From: Fulvimarina pelagi HTCC2506
GTDB taxonomy: Bacteria > Pseudomonadota > Alphaproteobacteria > Rhizobiales > Rhizobiaceae
Length of the DNA stretch: 64,000 nucleotides
NCBI RefSeq assembly: GCF_000153705.1
Contig: NZ_DS022272.1
Span: 3,293,798-3,357,797 of the forward strand
Reading direction: 5' to 3'
Under the pieces are notes generated by a model, which did no database searches, was not told the DNA's origin, and saw only the letters and a program-made list of their open reading frames with translations. Below are positions 17,410-25,899 of the stretch, piece after piece. Position 1 is the stretch's first letter. Every line of letters starts with the position of its first letter. The position numbers were made by a program, and so were the translations under genes.

Positions 17410-18699
17410 ATGGGAATTGTCGCGAAGGCAACTGAAGTCGTCGGTGGCGCTGTCGCGTTCGTCAGGCGCTTTGGTTCTCCCTCGCATCAAGCCGTCGGGC
17501 TGGCACCCCAAATTCCAAAGGCGCGAAAACAGGGAATCATGACCCTGAAACTTCCCGCCGCAGAGGGCTGGAAGGAGGGGCGCCTGCCCACCTGCGCGCC
17601 GGGGCTTCAGGTCAATGCCTTTGCGTCGAACCTCGATCATCCCCGCTGGATCGAGGTCCTGCCGAACGGCGACGTCCTCGTGGCGGAGTCGAAGGAACAG
17701 CCGGAGACGCCGCGCACCCTCATGGACCATGCTCAGCAGGCCACGATGCGCCGGGTGAATGCAATCGGCGAGAGTGCCAATCGCGTCACCCTCTGGCGCG
17801 ACGCAAACGGGGACGGCGTCGCCGAAGTCCGGCACATATTCGTCGAGAACCAGAACCAGCCCTTCGGCATGGCGCTGGTCGGTAACCGGTTCTATCTCGG
17901 GAACACGGACGGCATCCGATGTTTCGACTACCGGCAAGGCGATACAAGCCTCACGGGCATTGGTGAAAAGCTCGTCGACTTCAAGCCGCACGGGCACTGG
18001 ACCCGCAGCCTGATCGTTTCGCCGGACGGGGCGAGGATCTACGCTGGCGTCGGATCGCTATCCAATATCGGCGACAAGGGGATGGCGGCGGAAGAAGGTC
18101 GCGCGGCGATCTGGGAACTGGACGTTGCCACCGGAAAGGCGCGGGTCTTCGCCTCCGGGCTTCGGAATCCGGTCGGCATGGCCTTCGAGCCGGTCACGGG
18201 AAAGCTTTGGACCGTCGTCAACGAGCGCGATGGGCTCGGGGACGAAACGCCGCCTGACTACCTGACGTCCGTCGAAGAAGGTGGGTTTTACGGCTGGCCC
18301 TATTGCTACTGGGGCAGGACCGTGGACGATCGTGTCACGCAGGCTCCGGACCTCGTCGCCCAGGCCATCCAGCCGGATTATGCTCTCGGCGGGCATACGG
18401 CTTCGCTCGGCCTCTGCTGGATGCCGGGCGGCACCTTGCCGGGGTACGGCGAGGGCATGGTGATCGGCCAGCACGGATCTTGGAACCGCTCGACGCTCAG
18501 TGGCTACAAGCTGATCTTCGTGCCCTTCGCTAATGGCGCGCCTAACGGACCGGCTCGCGATATTTTGTCCGGCTTCCTTTCCGAGGACGAGAAACTCGCC
18601 TATGGGCGCCCCGTCGGCGTTGCGATCGGCCCGGACGGCAAATCGCTGCTGATGGCTGACGATGTCGGAGACGTCATCTGGCGCGTGACCGCCGAGTGA
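17410..18699 (+). CDS. PQQ-dependent sugar (sorbosone) dehydrogenase-like beta-propeller protein
   Basis: Roughly 430 residues of the glucose/sorbosone dehydrogenase six-bladed propeller family. Typical stretches: NLDHPRWIEVLPNGDVLVAE, NQNQPFGMALVG, HWTRSLIVSPDGARIY, SGLRNPVGMAFEP, GFYGWPYCYWG, LGLCWMPGGTLPGYGEGM, IGQHGSWNRSTLSGYK. Members oxidise aldoses or L-sorbosone with PQQ, but many are untested. The start is uncertain: ATG 17410 is used, with in-frame ATGs at 17347 and 17539. None gives a signal peptide, although PQQ enzymes of this fold are normally exported. It is divergent from mgsA and has no obvious pathway partner here. Confidence 0.72.
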   Translation: MGIVAKATEVVGGAVAFVRRFGSPSHQAVGLAPQIPKARKQGIMTLKLPAAEGWKEGRLPTCAPGLQVNAFASNLDHPRWIEVLPNGDVLVAESKEQPETPRTLMDHAQQATMRRVNAIGESANRVTLWRDANGDGVAEVRHIFVENQNQPFGMALVGNRFYLGNTDGIRCFDYRQGDTSLTGIGEKLVDFKPHGHWTRSLIVSPDGARIYAGVGSLSNIGDKGMAAEEGRAAIWELDVATGKARVFASGLRNPVGMAFEPVTGKLWTVVNERDGLGDETPPDYLTSVEEGGFYGWPYCYWGRTVDDRVTQAPDLVAQAIQPDYALGGHTASLGLCWMPGGTLPGYGEGMVIGQHGSWNRSTLSGYKLIFVPFANGAPNGPARDILSGFLSEDEKLAYGRPVGVAIGPDGKSLLMADDVGDVIWRVTAE

Positions 18700-19097
18700 C
18701 GTAGTCGGTCGTACTGGAGCGGTAATCGCGGAGGTTACAATTAGCCGTGAGCCTGGAATGGGCTCCTGAAGGCGTTCTCGATCATGCGGGAATCTCGACC
18801 GTGAGCTGCCAAACCAATGGTCGAACGATCGCGTCTACTGTCACTCCACATCCGTTTCATCGGTCAGAGGATGTGCTTCAGGAACGGGACACGGGTTTAG
18901 CCGGACAGGTCGACGGCCGAGTTTCGGTCATCTCCATGCGTCAAAAGCGAGTTGCTCGACTTGAGCTGACGACCGACAGGTAGACCCATACGGTCGATCC
19001 AGTCGTTCGGCGTTATTGCGGAGTGGTGAGAGATACAGGGCTGGACGACAGGCCTCGTTCGTGATTACTTCGTGTCTGAATTATTCGGATACGAACA
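18700..19097. other. intergenic region upstream of ohrR-like gene
   Basis: 398 bp without a convincing gene. It contains, next to the following start codon, an imperfect inverted repeat described separately. Confidence 0.4.
19072..19092. promoter_or_regulatory. imperfect inverted repeat at the ohrR-like start (candidate self-operator)
   Basis: GTGTCTGAA (19072-19080) and TTCGGATAC (19084-19092) are complementary at seven of nine positions with a three-base spacer. The site ends five bases before the ATG, where MarR-family repressors often bind to control themselves. Confidence 0.4.
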
Positions 19098-19601
19098 ATG
19101 TCCAGTGGCGATCACCTGAGACTCGACGACCAACTCTGCTTCGCGCTCTATGCGGCGGCAAACGCGATTACCCGCAGCTATGCTCCGCTTCTCGGCCAGA
19201 TCGATCTGACATATCCGCAGTATCTGGTGATGCTGGTGCTTTGGCAGGACGGCACATCCACCGTGAGCGCTATCGCAAAACGTCTCGAACTCACGCCGAA
19301 CAGTGTCACGCCGCTGCTCGACCGTCTCGAAAAGTCCGGCTTCGTCGAACGGATGCGGAATAGCGAGGACCGGCGCGTCATCCATGTTCGCCTTTCCGAA
19401 CGCGGCATGGCTCTCGAAGCGGTCGCCGCCGATGCACAGGCTCTCGTCCAGTGCCGCACCGGTCTTTCGGATACCCCGCTCGCCGAGCTTCGAGAGCAGC
19501 TCCGCTCGCTCTCGGCACAGCTTTTCAAGAACGAAAGCCGCACGATCGAAGAGATCCGCCGCGAGGAGGCGGCGGTGCTCGACGGACCGCAAAAACCGTA
19601 G
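19098..19601 (+). CDS. MarR/OhrR-family peroxide-sensing transcriptional regulator
   Basis: A 167-residue MarR-family winged-helix protein. The N-terminus LRLDDQLCFALYAAANAITR carries the cysteine (about residue 15) in the LCFALY context that acts as the organic-hydroperoxide sensor in OhrR. The DNA-binding part follows: TYPQYLVMLVLWQD, STVSAIAKRLELTPNSVTPL, then the wing FVERMRNSEDRRVIHVRLSE. OhrR normally controls ohr, but no ohr gene is here; instead a truncated haemoglobin gene begins 26 bp downstream on the same strand. It probably represses itself and that gene. Confidence 0.88.
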   Translation: MSSGDHLRLDDQLCFALYAAANAITRSYAPLLGQIDLTYPQYLVMLVLWQDGTSTVSAIAKRLELTPNSVTPLLDRLEKSGFVERMRNSEDRRVIHVRLSERGMALEAVAADAQALVQCRTGLSDTPLAELREQLRSLSAQLFKNESRTIEEIRREEAAVLDGPQKP

Positions 19602-19627
19602 TCCGTCGCAAACCAGGGAGGAAAACC

Positions 19628-20035
19628 ATGTCCAACATGAACGAAGCCAAATCGCTCTACGACCGTCTCGGCGGCATCTACGGCATAGCCGGGGCCGTCG
19701 ACGACCTTGTCGATCGTCTCTACACCAATGAGAATGCCAATAAGAATCCGGCTGTCCGGCATTTTCACGAACAGGGCGGCGAGGCCGGCTTCAAGTTCCT
19801 GGTCACCGCCTGGTCCGTTCAGGAGACCGGCGGGCCGAAGATCTATCCAGGCCGCGACATGCGTGAGAGCCACGCGCATTTGAAGGTAGATCATGACGAA
19901 TTCGACAACGTCTATACGGCGATCAAGCAGACGCTCTTCCAGGTCGGCGTTCCCAAGCAGGAGCGAGACGAGTTCATGGCGATCATCGAAAGCTATCGCT
20001 CGATGGTCGTCGCGCCCGAAAACCAGGCCGCCTGA
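19628..20035 (+). CDS. group 1 truncated haemoglobin (trHbN)
   Basis: A 135-residue two-on-two globin. It starts MSNMNEAKSLYDRLGGIYGI, the usual group I opening with the LYDRLGG helix cap; the proximal histidine lies in the stretch MRESHAHLKVDHDEF (residues about 80-94). Such globins bind oxygen and nitric oxide and often act as NO dioxygenases or in redox signalling. ATG 19628 has AGGGAGG seven bases upstream; the open frame extends much further upstream in the regulator gene but that part is a shadow. It is 26 bp after an OhrR-like regulator, implying control by organic peroxide or nitrosative stress. Confidence 0.9.
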   Translation: MSNMNEAKSLYDRLGGIYGIAGAVDDLVDRLYTNENANKNPAVRHFHEQGGEAGFKFLVTAWSVQETGGPKIYPGRDMRESHAHLKVDHDEFDNVYTAIKQTLFQVGVPKQERDEFMAIIESYRSMVVAPENQAA

Positions 20036-20207
20036 CTTTATCTTGCAGGTCTGTAGCGTCCGGTAGTTTGAGAAGAAGGTCGCCGGCTCGAAAGTGCCGG
20101 TGGCCGACTAGACGAATTCTCGTTCGATCTCTGCGCGATAACGTCTTCGTTTTTAGTTCGTGATCGGTTAGGCACTTTGACGGATACACTTCGAAGAAGG
20201 CAGGTCG

Positions 20208-22292
20208 GTGCAGAACTACGATCGTGTCGAGTCCAAACGGTCCAACTCGGAAGAGGCGTCGGCTCAATCCGAACCTGAAGAGAGTGTCTCCACTCGCCTT
20301 CTCGATCCGATCCGCCTTGCCGCTCTGGATCGGTACGACATCCTCGACACGCCGCCGGAAAAGGGCTTCGACGACATCGTACATCTTGCTCGCCGCCTTT
20401 TCGACGTGCCGGTCGCACTCGTCAGTCTCGTTGATCGGCATCGGCAGTGGTTCAAGGCGCGCTCAGGCTTCGAGTTGTCCGAAACGCCGATCGCTCAATC
20501 CGTCTGCGCTCACGCTTTGTCGAGCCGCGACGTTCTCGTTATTCCCGATCTGACGAAGGACCTTCGCACCGCGTCGAACACCCTGGTGACCGGTGAACCG
20601 AAGATCCGCTTCTACGCCGGCGCCCCGCTTGTGACGCCAGACGGTCATGTCCTCGGCACGCTCTGCATCATCGACGTGGTCTCGCGGCCTCAGGGTTTTT
20701 CTGTAAATCAGGCGGAGGACCTGAAGAAACTCGCCGATCAGGTTGTCGCCCTTCTGGAAATGCGTCTCGCGGTCGGGCAGCGCGACAATCTCCTTCGGCA
20801 GGCGGCCGAAGCCCGAACGAGGGCAGAAGAAGATCGCCGCCGGATGGTGGAGATGTTCGAGCAGGCTCCGAGTTTCATGGCGATGCTGCGCGGTCCCGAT
20901 CATCGCTACGAATACGTTAATCAGGCCTACCGACGGATGGTCGGAAACAGAGAGGTCCTTGGACGTACTGTCACCGAGGCGCTCCCGGACGCTGCCGAAC
21001 AGGGCGTGATCGCTATTCTCGATCAAGTCTTCCGGACCGGAGAGACCTTTGTCGCCGAGGCTGCGCCCTTTCGCTCTCAGCCAAACTCCGACAATCCCTC
21101 CACCGATATTTACGTGGATTTCGTCTGTCAGCCAGTACGAGACCTGAACGGCGAGGTCACAGGCATCTTCATCGACGGGTCGGACGTCACGGAACGGGAA
21201 CGTCAGATACGTCGTCAGACAGCGCTTGCCGAACTCGGCGGGAGGTTGCGTGACGTCCGCGATGTCGACGAGATCGTTCGCAGGGCGACGGCGAGTCTTG
21301 CCGGCGGTCTCGCTCACGATCGCATCGGGTTCGGTTCGGTCGATGTCGACAGCGAGACCATTCTCATCCGACCTGAGACGCGCAAGCCAGGCGTCGCTTC
21401 CATCGCAGGAACGCACGCGTTTCGAAACTTCGGTTCCTTCATCGAGAACCTGAAGCGCGGCGAGACGGTCGTTATACCCGATGTACGAGCCGATGTCCGG
21501 ACGGCCGACGCTGCCGAAGAATTCGCAAAGATCGATATCGGCGCACTCTTGAACATGCCGGTAGTTCAAGGCGGACGCCTCGTACTGGTCGTCTTCGTGC
21601 AGCACATAAAGCCGCACGAATGGAGCGACGACGAACTCTGGTTCATTCGGCAGATCGCCGACAGAACCCAGGCCGCCATTGCGCAGATCGAGGCCGAGGC
21701 GCAGCAGGAGGTCCTCAACCAGGAACTGAGCCACCGCCTCAAGAACACGCTTGCCATGGTGCAGGCGATTGCCTCCCAGACGCTTCGCGGGGTCTCGGAA
21801 AGGGACGCGGTCGAGGCGTTTTCGAACCGCATCCAATCGCTCTCCGTCGCGCATGACGTTCTTCTTCAGAAGAGCTGGACGTCTGCGCGGGTCCGGGAAA
21901 TCGTGAAAGCGGTTCTTGCGCCCTTTGAACGATCGGAAAGTATCGACTTCAAAGGGTCCGATCTCCGCCTCGGAGCCAAGGCAGCACTCACCTTCTCCCT
22001 CATCATCCACGAACTGGGTACGAATGCCCTCAAGTACGGTGCGCTCTCGGTACCGGAGGGCAAGGTCGAGATTTTATGGTCGATCGAGGGACCCCGTGAC
22101 GAAGCAGAGTTCGTCTTCCGTTGGAGCGAAAGCGGCGGGCCACCCGCTCGCGAACCGAGGGGCCGACGCGGGTTTGGCTCCCGCCTGATCCGCATCGGCC
22201 TGACGGGAACCGGCGGGGTTGAAACGAGTTACGCGGACACAGGACTTGCGGTCGTCATGAAAGCGCCCCTCGCCCTGTTACAGCAATCCTGA
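20208..22292 (+). CDS. GAF-PAS-GAF HWE-type sensor histidine kinase
   Basis: A 694-residue sensor kinase without membrane segments. Residues about 30-190 are a GAF domain (ILDTPPEKGFDDIVHLA, VSLVDRHRQWFKA, CAHALSSRDVLVIPDL). Residues about 215-340 are a PAS domain (MFEQAPSFMAMLRGPDHRYE). Residues about 345-490 are a second GAF. The C-terminal kinase core is the HWE class: LSHRLKNTLAMVQAIASQTL with the phospho-histidine, HELGTNALKYGALS, then WSESGG and RRGFGSRLI. The start is GTG 20208 with AAGG upstream. A response regulator fragment follows after 16 bp but is truncated, so its partner must act elsewhere. Confidence 0.9.
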   Translation: MQNYDRVESKRSNSEEASAQSEPEESVSTRLLDPIRLAALDRYDILDTPPEKGFDDIVHLARRLFDVPVALVSLVDRHRQWFKARSGFELSETPIAQSVCAHALSSRDVLVIPDLTKDLRTASNTLVTGEPKIRFYAGAPLVTPDGHVLGTLCIIDVVSRPQGFSVNQAEDLKKLADQVVALLEMRLAVGQRDNLLRQAAEARTRAEEDRRRMVEMFEQAPSFMAMLRGPDHRYEYVNQAYRRMVGNREVLGRTVTEALPDAAEQGVIAILDQVFRTGETFVAEAAPFRSQPNSDNPSTDIYVDFVCQPVRDLNGEVTGIFIDGSDVTERERQIRRQTALAELGGRLRDVRDVDEIVRRATASLAGGLAHDRIGFGSVDVDSETILIRPETRKPGVASIAGTHAFRNFGSFIENLKRGETVVIPDVRADVRTADAAEEFAKIDIGALLNMPVVQGGRLVLVVFVQHIKPHEWSDDELWFIRQIADRTQAAIAQIEAEAQQEVLNQELSHRLKNTLAMVQAIASQTLRGVSERDAVEAFSNRIQSLSVAHDVLLQKSWTSARVREIVKAVLAPFERSESIDFKGSDLRLGAKAALTFSLIIHELGTNALKYGALSVPEGKVEILWSIEGPRDEAEFVFRWSESGGPPAREPRGRRGFGSRLIRIGLTGTGGVETSYADTGLAVVMKAPLALLQQS

Positions 22293-22308
22293 GTATTTGC
22301 CGGTTGAT

Positions 22309-22536
22309 ATGCGGGATCACAAAAAATCAGTGAAGCCAATAGTGCTCGTCGTCGAGGACGAACCGGTCTTGCGCATGGATGCCGTAGAGAACCTGTTGGC
22401 CCAAAAAAATGGAACCTGCCCAAGCCAAGCCAAGCCAAGCCAAACCACGAACCTTAAAGTCTTTCATTGTAATGCATTCCAGACTGCGATCCTTGCAAGG
22501 AAACATAGGAGCGCTGCACGACAAGCGTCCGGTTAG
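22309..22536 (+). pseudogene. truncated response-regulator receiver domain
   Basis: The frame begins MRDHKKSVKPIVLVVEDEPV, the first beta strand and acidic pocket of a CheY-like receiver, and continues LRMDAVENLL. After about 32 residues the match ends abruptly at an A-run and four tandem CAAGC units (22421-22440), and the phosphoacceptor aspartate region (about residue 55) is absent. No remainder of the domain is visible downstream. It directly follows the HWE kinase gene, the usual position of the cognate regulator, so the pair was broken by deletion or insertion. Confidence 0.65.
22421..22440 (+). repeat. tandem pentanucleotide repeat (CAAGC)x4
   Basis: Four perfect CAAGC units followed by a diverged CAAAC, sitting at the break point of the response-regulator fragment. 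A short tract like this can arise by slippage. Confidence 0.8.
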
Positions 22537-23050
22537 GGCTAATTCCAGCGACGCCATACAATTCGAAGAGGCCCCTGTTACCGAATTTCGCCCACACTGG
22601 GGACAGGCTCTCTCCTTTGCGTCCATTCCGGTCGTTACAGTCCTTCAGACATTTTGACCGCCCGCGGATATTCGGGACGCAGCATTCCTAGGTAGACTGA
22701 TAAGAGCACTTCTTCTTGAGACCGTTACTGCTTTGAGCAACATATCTATGTTCGCGAGATATCGTTCGCGAGATCTAGAATGACGAGCGTCCCGTGGCGC
22801 GGTTGTTGACATGCTCTCGGTTTCGACCTCGCTTCATGTCCGTTCCAAAGCGCCGATCTTCGAATGGGGCGACCTGACGTGTTCTGCCTTCAAGATTGCC
22901 AAGAAAAATTTATTTAGCGTTTTTTTAACGCCTGGCGCGTCTCAGCGTTCACGCCTCCCATCGATAACGGCATCACCGCCACGAAAAACGGCGGAGCCGA
23001 AGACGGGATAGTCCGCTTTTCCGGCTTCCATTCATCGAAGGAGAAATCGA
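22537..23050. other. non-coding stretch after the broken response regulator
   Basis: About 510 bp in which no frame looks like a real protein. The right end should contain the promoter of the small secreted protein gene that follows. Confidence 0.4.
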
Positions 23051-23359
23051 ATGCAACGCTTCATTCTCGCCGCCGCCGCCGCACTGGTCGCTGTTTCCGG
23101 CTCGGTCACGCTTGCCGAAGCCAATCCGAAGATCCCCGGTTCGGAAGCAACCGTGCGCGCGCTCGAAGAGCAGGCGCGCTCCGCCATCGCCCGGAGTAAC
23201 GGCTTGGCAGAAAGCCGAGATACGACGCTCTCAGACGAGCTGACATTCGGCTATCCGGCTCGGGCGCCGGCAAAGTACAAGGTCCTTGTCCCGGGATCGG
23301 ATTATTTCCGCGATCAGGCCGAGGAAGAGGAGCGCGAGGCGATCGCGCGCGGACGCTAG
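23051..23359 (+). CDS. small secreted protein of unknown function
   Basis: A 102-residue protein with a clear Sec signal peptide: MQRFILAAAAALVAVSGS then VTLAEA, cleavage likely after AEA near residue 24. The mature part is short, charged and probably helical, with an acidic/basic tail (QAEEEEREAIARGR). AAGGAG lies upstream of the ATG with proper spacing. I do not recognise a family. It stands alone between two degraded regions; the neighbours give no hint of function. Confidence 0.7.
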   Translation: MQRFILAAAAALVAVSGSVTLAEANPKIPGSEATVRALEEQARSAIARSNGLAESRDTTLSDELTFGYPARAPAKYKVLVPGSDYFRDQAEEEEREAIARGR

Positions 23360-24639
23360 GGCTGCGTGGTCGGGAAAGGTGAACCGCAGCACTCGCGGAG
23401 ACTGCTGCTCTTCGAACCCGGTTTGATTTGCAGGCCAAGGAAAAACGCTCGGCGGAAGAAGCGACGATCGTCGTCTTATCCGCCGGGCGTTTTCGCGTTC
23501 GTTCCACAGCGAACTTGTTCATCGAACCCCGTAGGGGGTCTTGCTTATCAGGTGCGATGGTGATCCGAGACCAATCGCCGATGTCCCCGCGGTCCTCACG
23601 TCGAAGGCATATCGCTCTCGTACGACGTTCTGGAGCGCCGATGCAGCCCTTGGCATGCCATCCGAGATGGTTCGTGGTGGTCAAGGATCGGTCCGATTAC
23701 TGCACCGCTTGATCGGGTTCGGCACGACACGTTCTCGAACGAGATAACAAAGACCTTTTCGGCTTGTCGGGCAGCATCGGATCCGACAGCATTTGAACCC
23801 CGGTGCGTTCCTCTTTCAAAGCCAACAAGACTCATTTTGAGCGCCGCTATGTCGACTATTTGGCAGGATTCGAGCCAGATATGGACGAGCGCGCGCCTCC
23901 TTTGATCCGGGCGGTAGCCCAGCGACGCGTCGCGACCGCGGTTAGCATGAGTTCCGGCGGATCACCGAAGGTCATGATCGCGCGGGAGTTTGCAGAACCT
24001 TCGAGTGTCTTGGATGCGCACGTCCTGAAACAGCAGAATGGCCACCGGCGTTGCCAGCGACCTCCTTTCAAATCTCTTCTGGCGATCAGCGACTGCGACC
24101 GTATCGAACGGCTGCGTCACTTTGGGACTGTGACAGGCCGATATCGCTTAGCGCCTCGTCGGCCAGGGAATGAACGCGCTGGGTGTCGCAGGCGGTTAGG
24201 CGCTCTTTTCCGATCCAAGCAATCGCGTGGGGTCAGAAACACAGCGCCTCGTTGCCCATAATGGGCGCGCTGCAAGGATTCGAGGCGTGTGGTCGTCAGG
24301 ATCCCATCCTTTCGCCTTGTGAGTGCACCGATGTTGCCCGAGCCGGCAGGCCCTGCGACCATCGCAATGCCGGCACTGATGATGGGAATCGAAAGACCGA
24401 ACGCGTCGGTCACGGGGGTGCGTATCTTGGTCGGCGATCCTTTGGAGCTCGCCGCCGGGTAGCTCTGGTAAATAGGGGCAATGGTGCCGGCAACGCGGCA
24501 GGGGGAGATCGCGTCGCCAGTTTGCCGGGGGCCGCTCGGGTCAAGCTCAAGGCATGCGGTTTCGATCCATGGTGAGCCGGGGCTTGACGGAAAGGGGCGC
24601 ATCTGACCGCCGCGGCTCCTTCACCTGTTCCCGTCCGCC
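23360..24639. other. degraded intergenic region
   Basis: About 1.28 kb without an intact gene. Open frames here are not protein-like. The only recognisable piece is a short nitronate-monooxygenase-like N-terminus on the minus strand near 24.34-24.44 kb. Confidence 0.45.
24345..24440 (-). pseudogene. nitronate monooxygenase N-terminal remnant
   Basis: On the minus strand the frame reads SPTKIRTPVTDAFGLSIPII and then SAGIAMVAGPA, closely like the start of 2-nitropropane dioxygenase/nitronate monooxygenase (the flavin-binding first strand and loop). The expected continuation (LAAAVSNAGGLG type) is missing and the frame runs into unrelated sequence. Only about 30 residues survive. Recognition rests on motif resemblance, so confidence is moderate. 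Confidence 0.45.
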
Positions 24640-25602
24640 TCAGACGGGCACTCCCTGGGGGTTGTGATGACGGCAGGCCGAAGCGATCGCTGCAACGTGT
24701 CGATGATCGGTCCCGCAGCATCCGCCGAGAACACGCAAGTTCGGGAGCATGTCGAGAAGCTCGTCATAGGCGCCGGCGAGTTCGGCCGGATTGCCGTCGT
24801 CAAGTTCTTCCGCCGCATCGAGCTCCGCATGGCTAAGCCGTGAGGCGTTGGCGCGAATACCGCCAATGCGTTCGAGCCATTTCGCTCCCGCCGCAACCGC
24901 ATGTCGGAAATGGTCCGGATGGGCGCAGTTGATCATCAGATATTCCGCAGCACCATCGGTCTCCGCATCCGTGCGTTTGATGGCTTCGCCGAGCGGGGTC
25001 CCGTCTGGCAAGCGGCCGTCGGTCTCGACCGTGAAAGAGACCACGGTTCGCAGGGACTTCTTCTTCGCAGCCCTGATGATCCCGACGGCCTCGGCCACGG
25101 TCGTGATGGTAAAGGCGCTGACGATGTCGGCATCCGTCTCGGCGAACCAGCCAATTTGTTCGGCGTGGTAGGCCTCAGCCTCCTCGGCGGTGAGAGTCTC
25201 GTCGGGCCGGTAACCATCACCACGCGGACCAATATTGCCGGAGACGATGCAGGGCTTACCCTGAGGTGCCTCGGCCCGAAGGTCCGACAGAAGCGCGATC
25301 GCGTCAAGGTTGAAGCGGCGGAGTTCGACCGCATCGTGGCCGAGCTGTTCGCCCCAACGACGGCTCGCCCGCCAGGTGGGCGATTCCAGTACAAAGCCCA
25401 TTCCGCAGTCTGCGGCGATAATCATGTGCCGACGATAATAGGTCCGCAGCCGCTTGCGACCTTCGGCCGTACCGAGCAACGGGTAGGAGGCGAAGAGCGG
25501 CAGCTCGAAGCCTTCGTGGAAGATGAGATAGGTCTCCATACCGGAGTCGGTGAGAAGCAGCGGTTTGCGATGTTGGGCGTGCGAAGGATGAGTGCTCGAC
25601 AT
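24640..25602 (-). CDS. homocysteine S-methyltransferase family protein
   Basis: A 320-residue zinc-dependent S-methyltransferase (betaine-homocysteine/MmuM fold). Key residues are visible: the opening LLLTDSGMETYL, zinc-ligand cysteine in MINCAHPDHF, and the C-terminal double cysteine in VLGGCCGTDHRH. It would transfer a methyl group from a donor such as S-methylmethionine or betaine to homocysteine or a related thiol. The ATG lies 5 bp after the stop of a 63-residue DUF1127-like gene, whose last codons contain its ribosome-binding site, so the two form an operon. A large BTAD activator is divergent upstream and probably controls them. The exact donor and acceptor are unknown. Confidence 0.87.
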   Translation of the reverse strand: MSSTHPSHAQHRKPLLLTDSGMETYLIFHEGFELPLFASYPLLGTAEGRKRLRTYYRRHMIIAADCGMGFVLESPTWRASRRWGEQLGHDAVELRRFNLDAIALLSDLRAEAPQGKPCIVSGNIGPRGDGYRPDETLTAEEAEAYHAEQIGWFAETDADIVSAFTITTVAEAVGIIRAAKKKSLRTVVSFTVETDGRLPDGTPLGEAIKRTDAETDGAAEYLMINCAHPDHFRHAVAAGAKWLERIGGIRANASRLSHAELDAAEELDDGNPAELAGAYDELLDMLPNLRVLGGCCGTDHRHVAAIASACRHHNPQGVPV

Positions 25603-25607
25603 GATTG

Positions 25608-25799
25608 TTACCTTTGGTCATGATGGTGAAGATCGGCGGCTAGGGGGCGATAGTAATGCCCACGCTCTGGCAGGCCGACATCGCGGCGAATGTGATCGGA
25701 AAGCCCGGCAAGCTTGACCCGCCTGCAGCGAACCACAGCGAAGTGAAATGGCAATTCCCGGCGGATACGACGCATGAGAGTTGCAAAGGTGATCGCCAT
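25608..25799 (-). CDS. DUF1127-like small protein
   Basis: A 63-residue basic protein, MAITFATLMRRIRRELPFHF..., whose middle RRVKLAGLSDHIRRDVGLPE resembles the DUF1127 core (L-x-D-x-x-L-x-D-I/V-G-L). DUF1127 peptides in alphaproteobacteria bind RNA or affect phosphate and carbon metabolism. ATG 25799 is preceded by GAAAGG with about eight bases spacing. It precedes the S-methyltransferase gene by 5 bp, and the promoter region of about 100 bp is shared with the divergent activator gene. Confidence 0.65.
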   Translation of the reverse strand: MAITFATLMRRIRRELPFHFAVVRCRRVKLAGLSDHIRRDVGLPERGHYYRPLAADLHHHDQR

Positions 25800-25899
25800 G
25801 GGGGCTGCCTTTCTCGATGAGAGGTTTCCCATGGCGTGATTGATGCGGGGGGCTCGTGAAAGGCGGCGCAGGTGAGCCGTGAAAAATGCGTGAAACGAT

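Noticed and set aside
20463-22010. 515-codon minus-strand open frame inside the HWE kinase gene
   Set aside because: Antisense to clear GAF, PAS and kinase motifs; no motifs of its own.
24117-24602. 161-codon minus-strand frame as an intact gene
   Set aside because: Only a 30-residue stretch resembles nitronate monooxygenase; the rest is not protein-like, so it is reported as a remnant.
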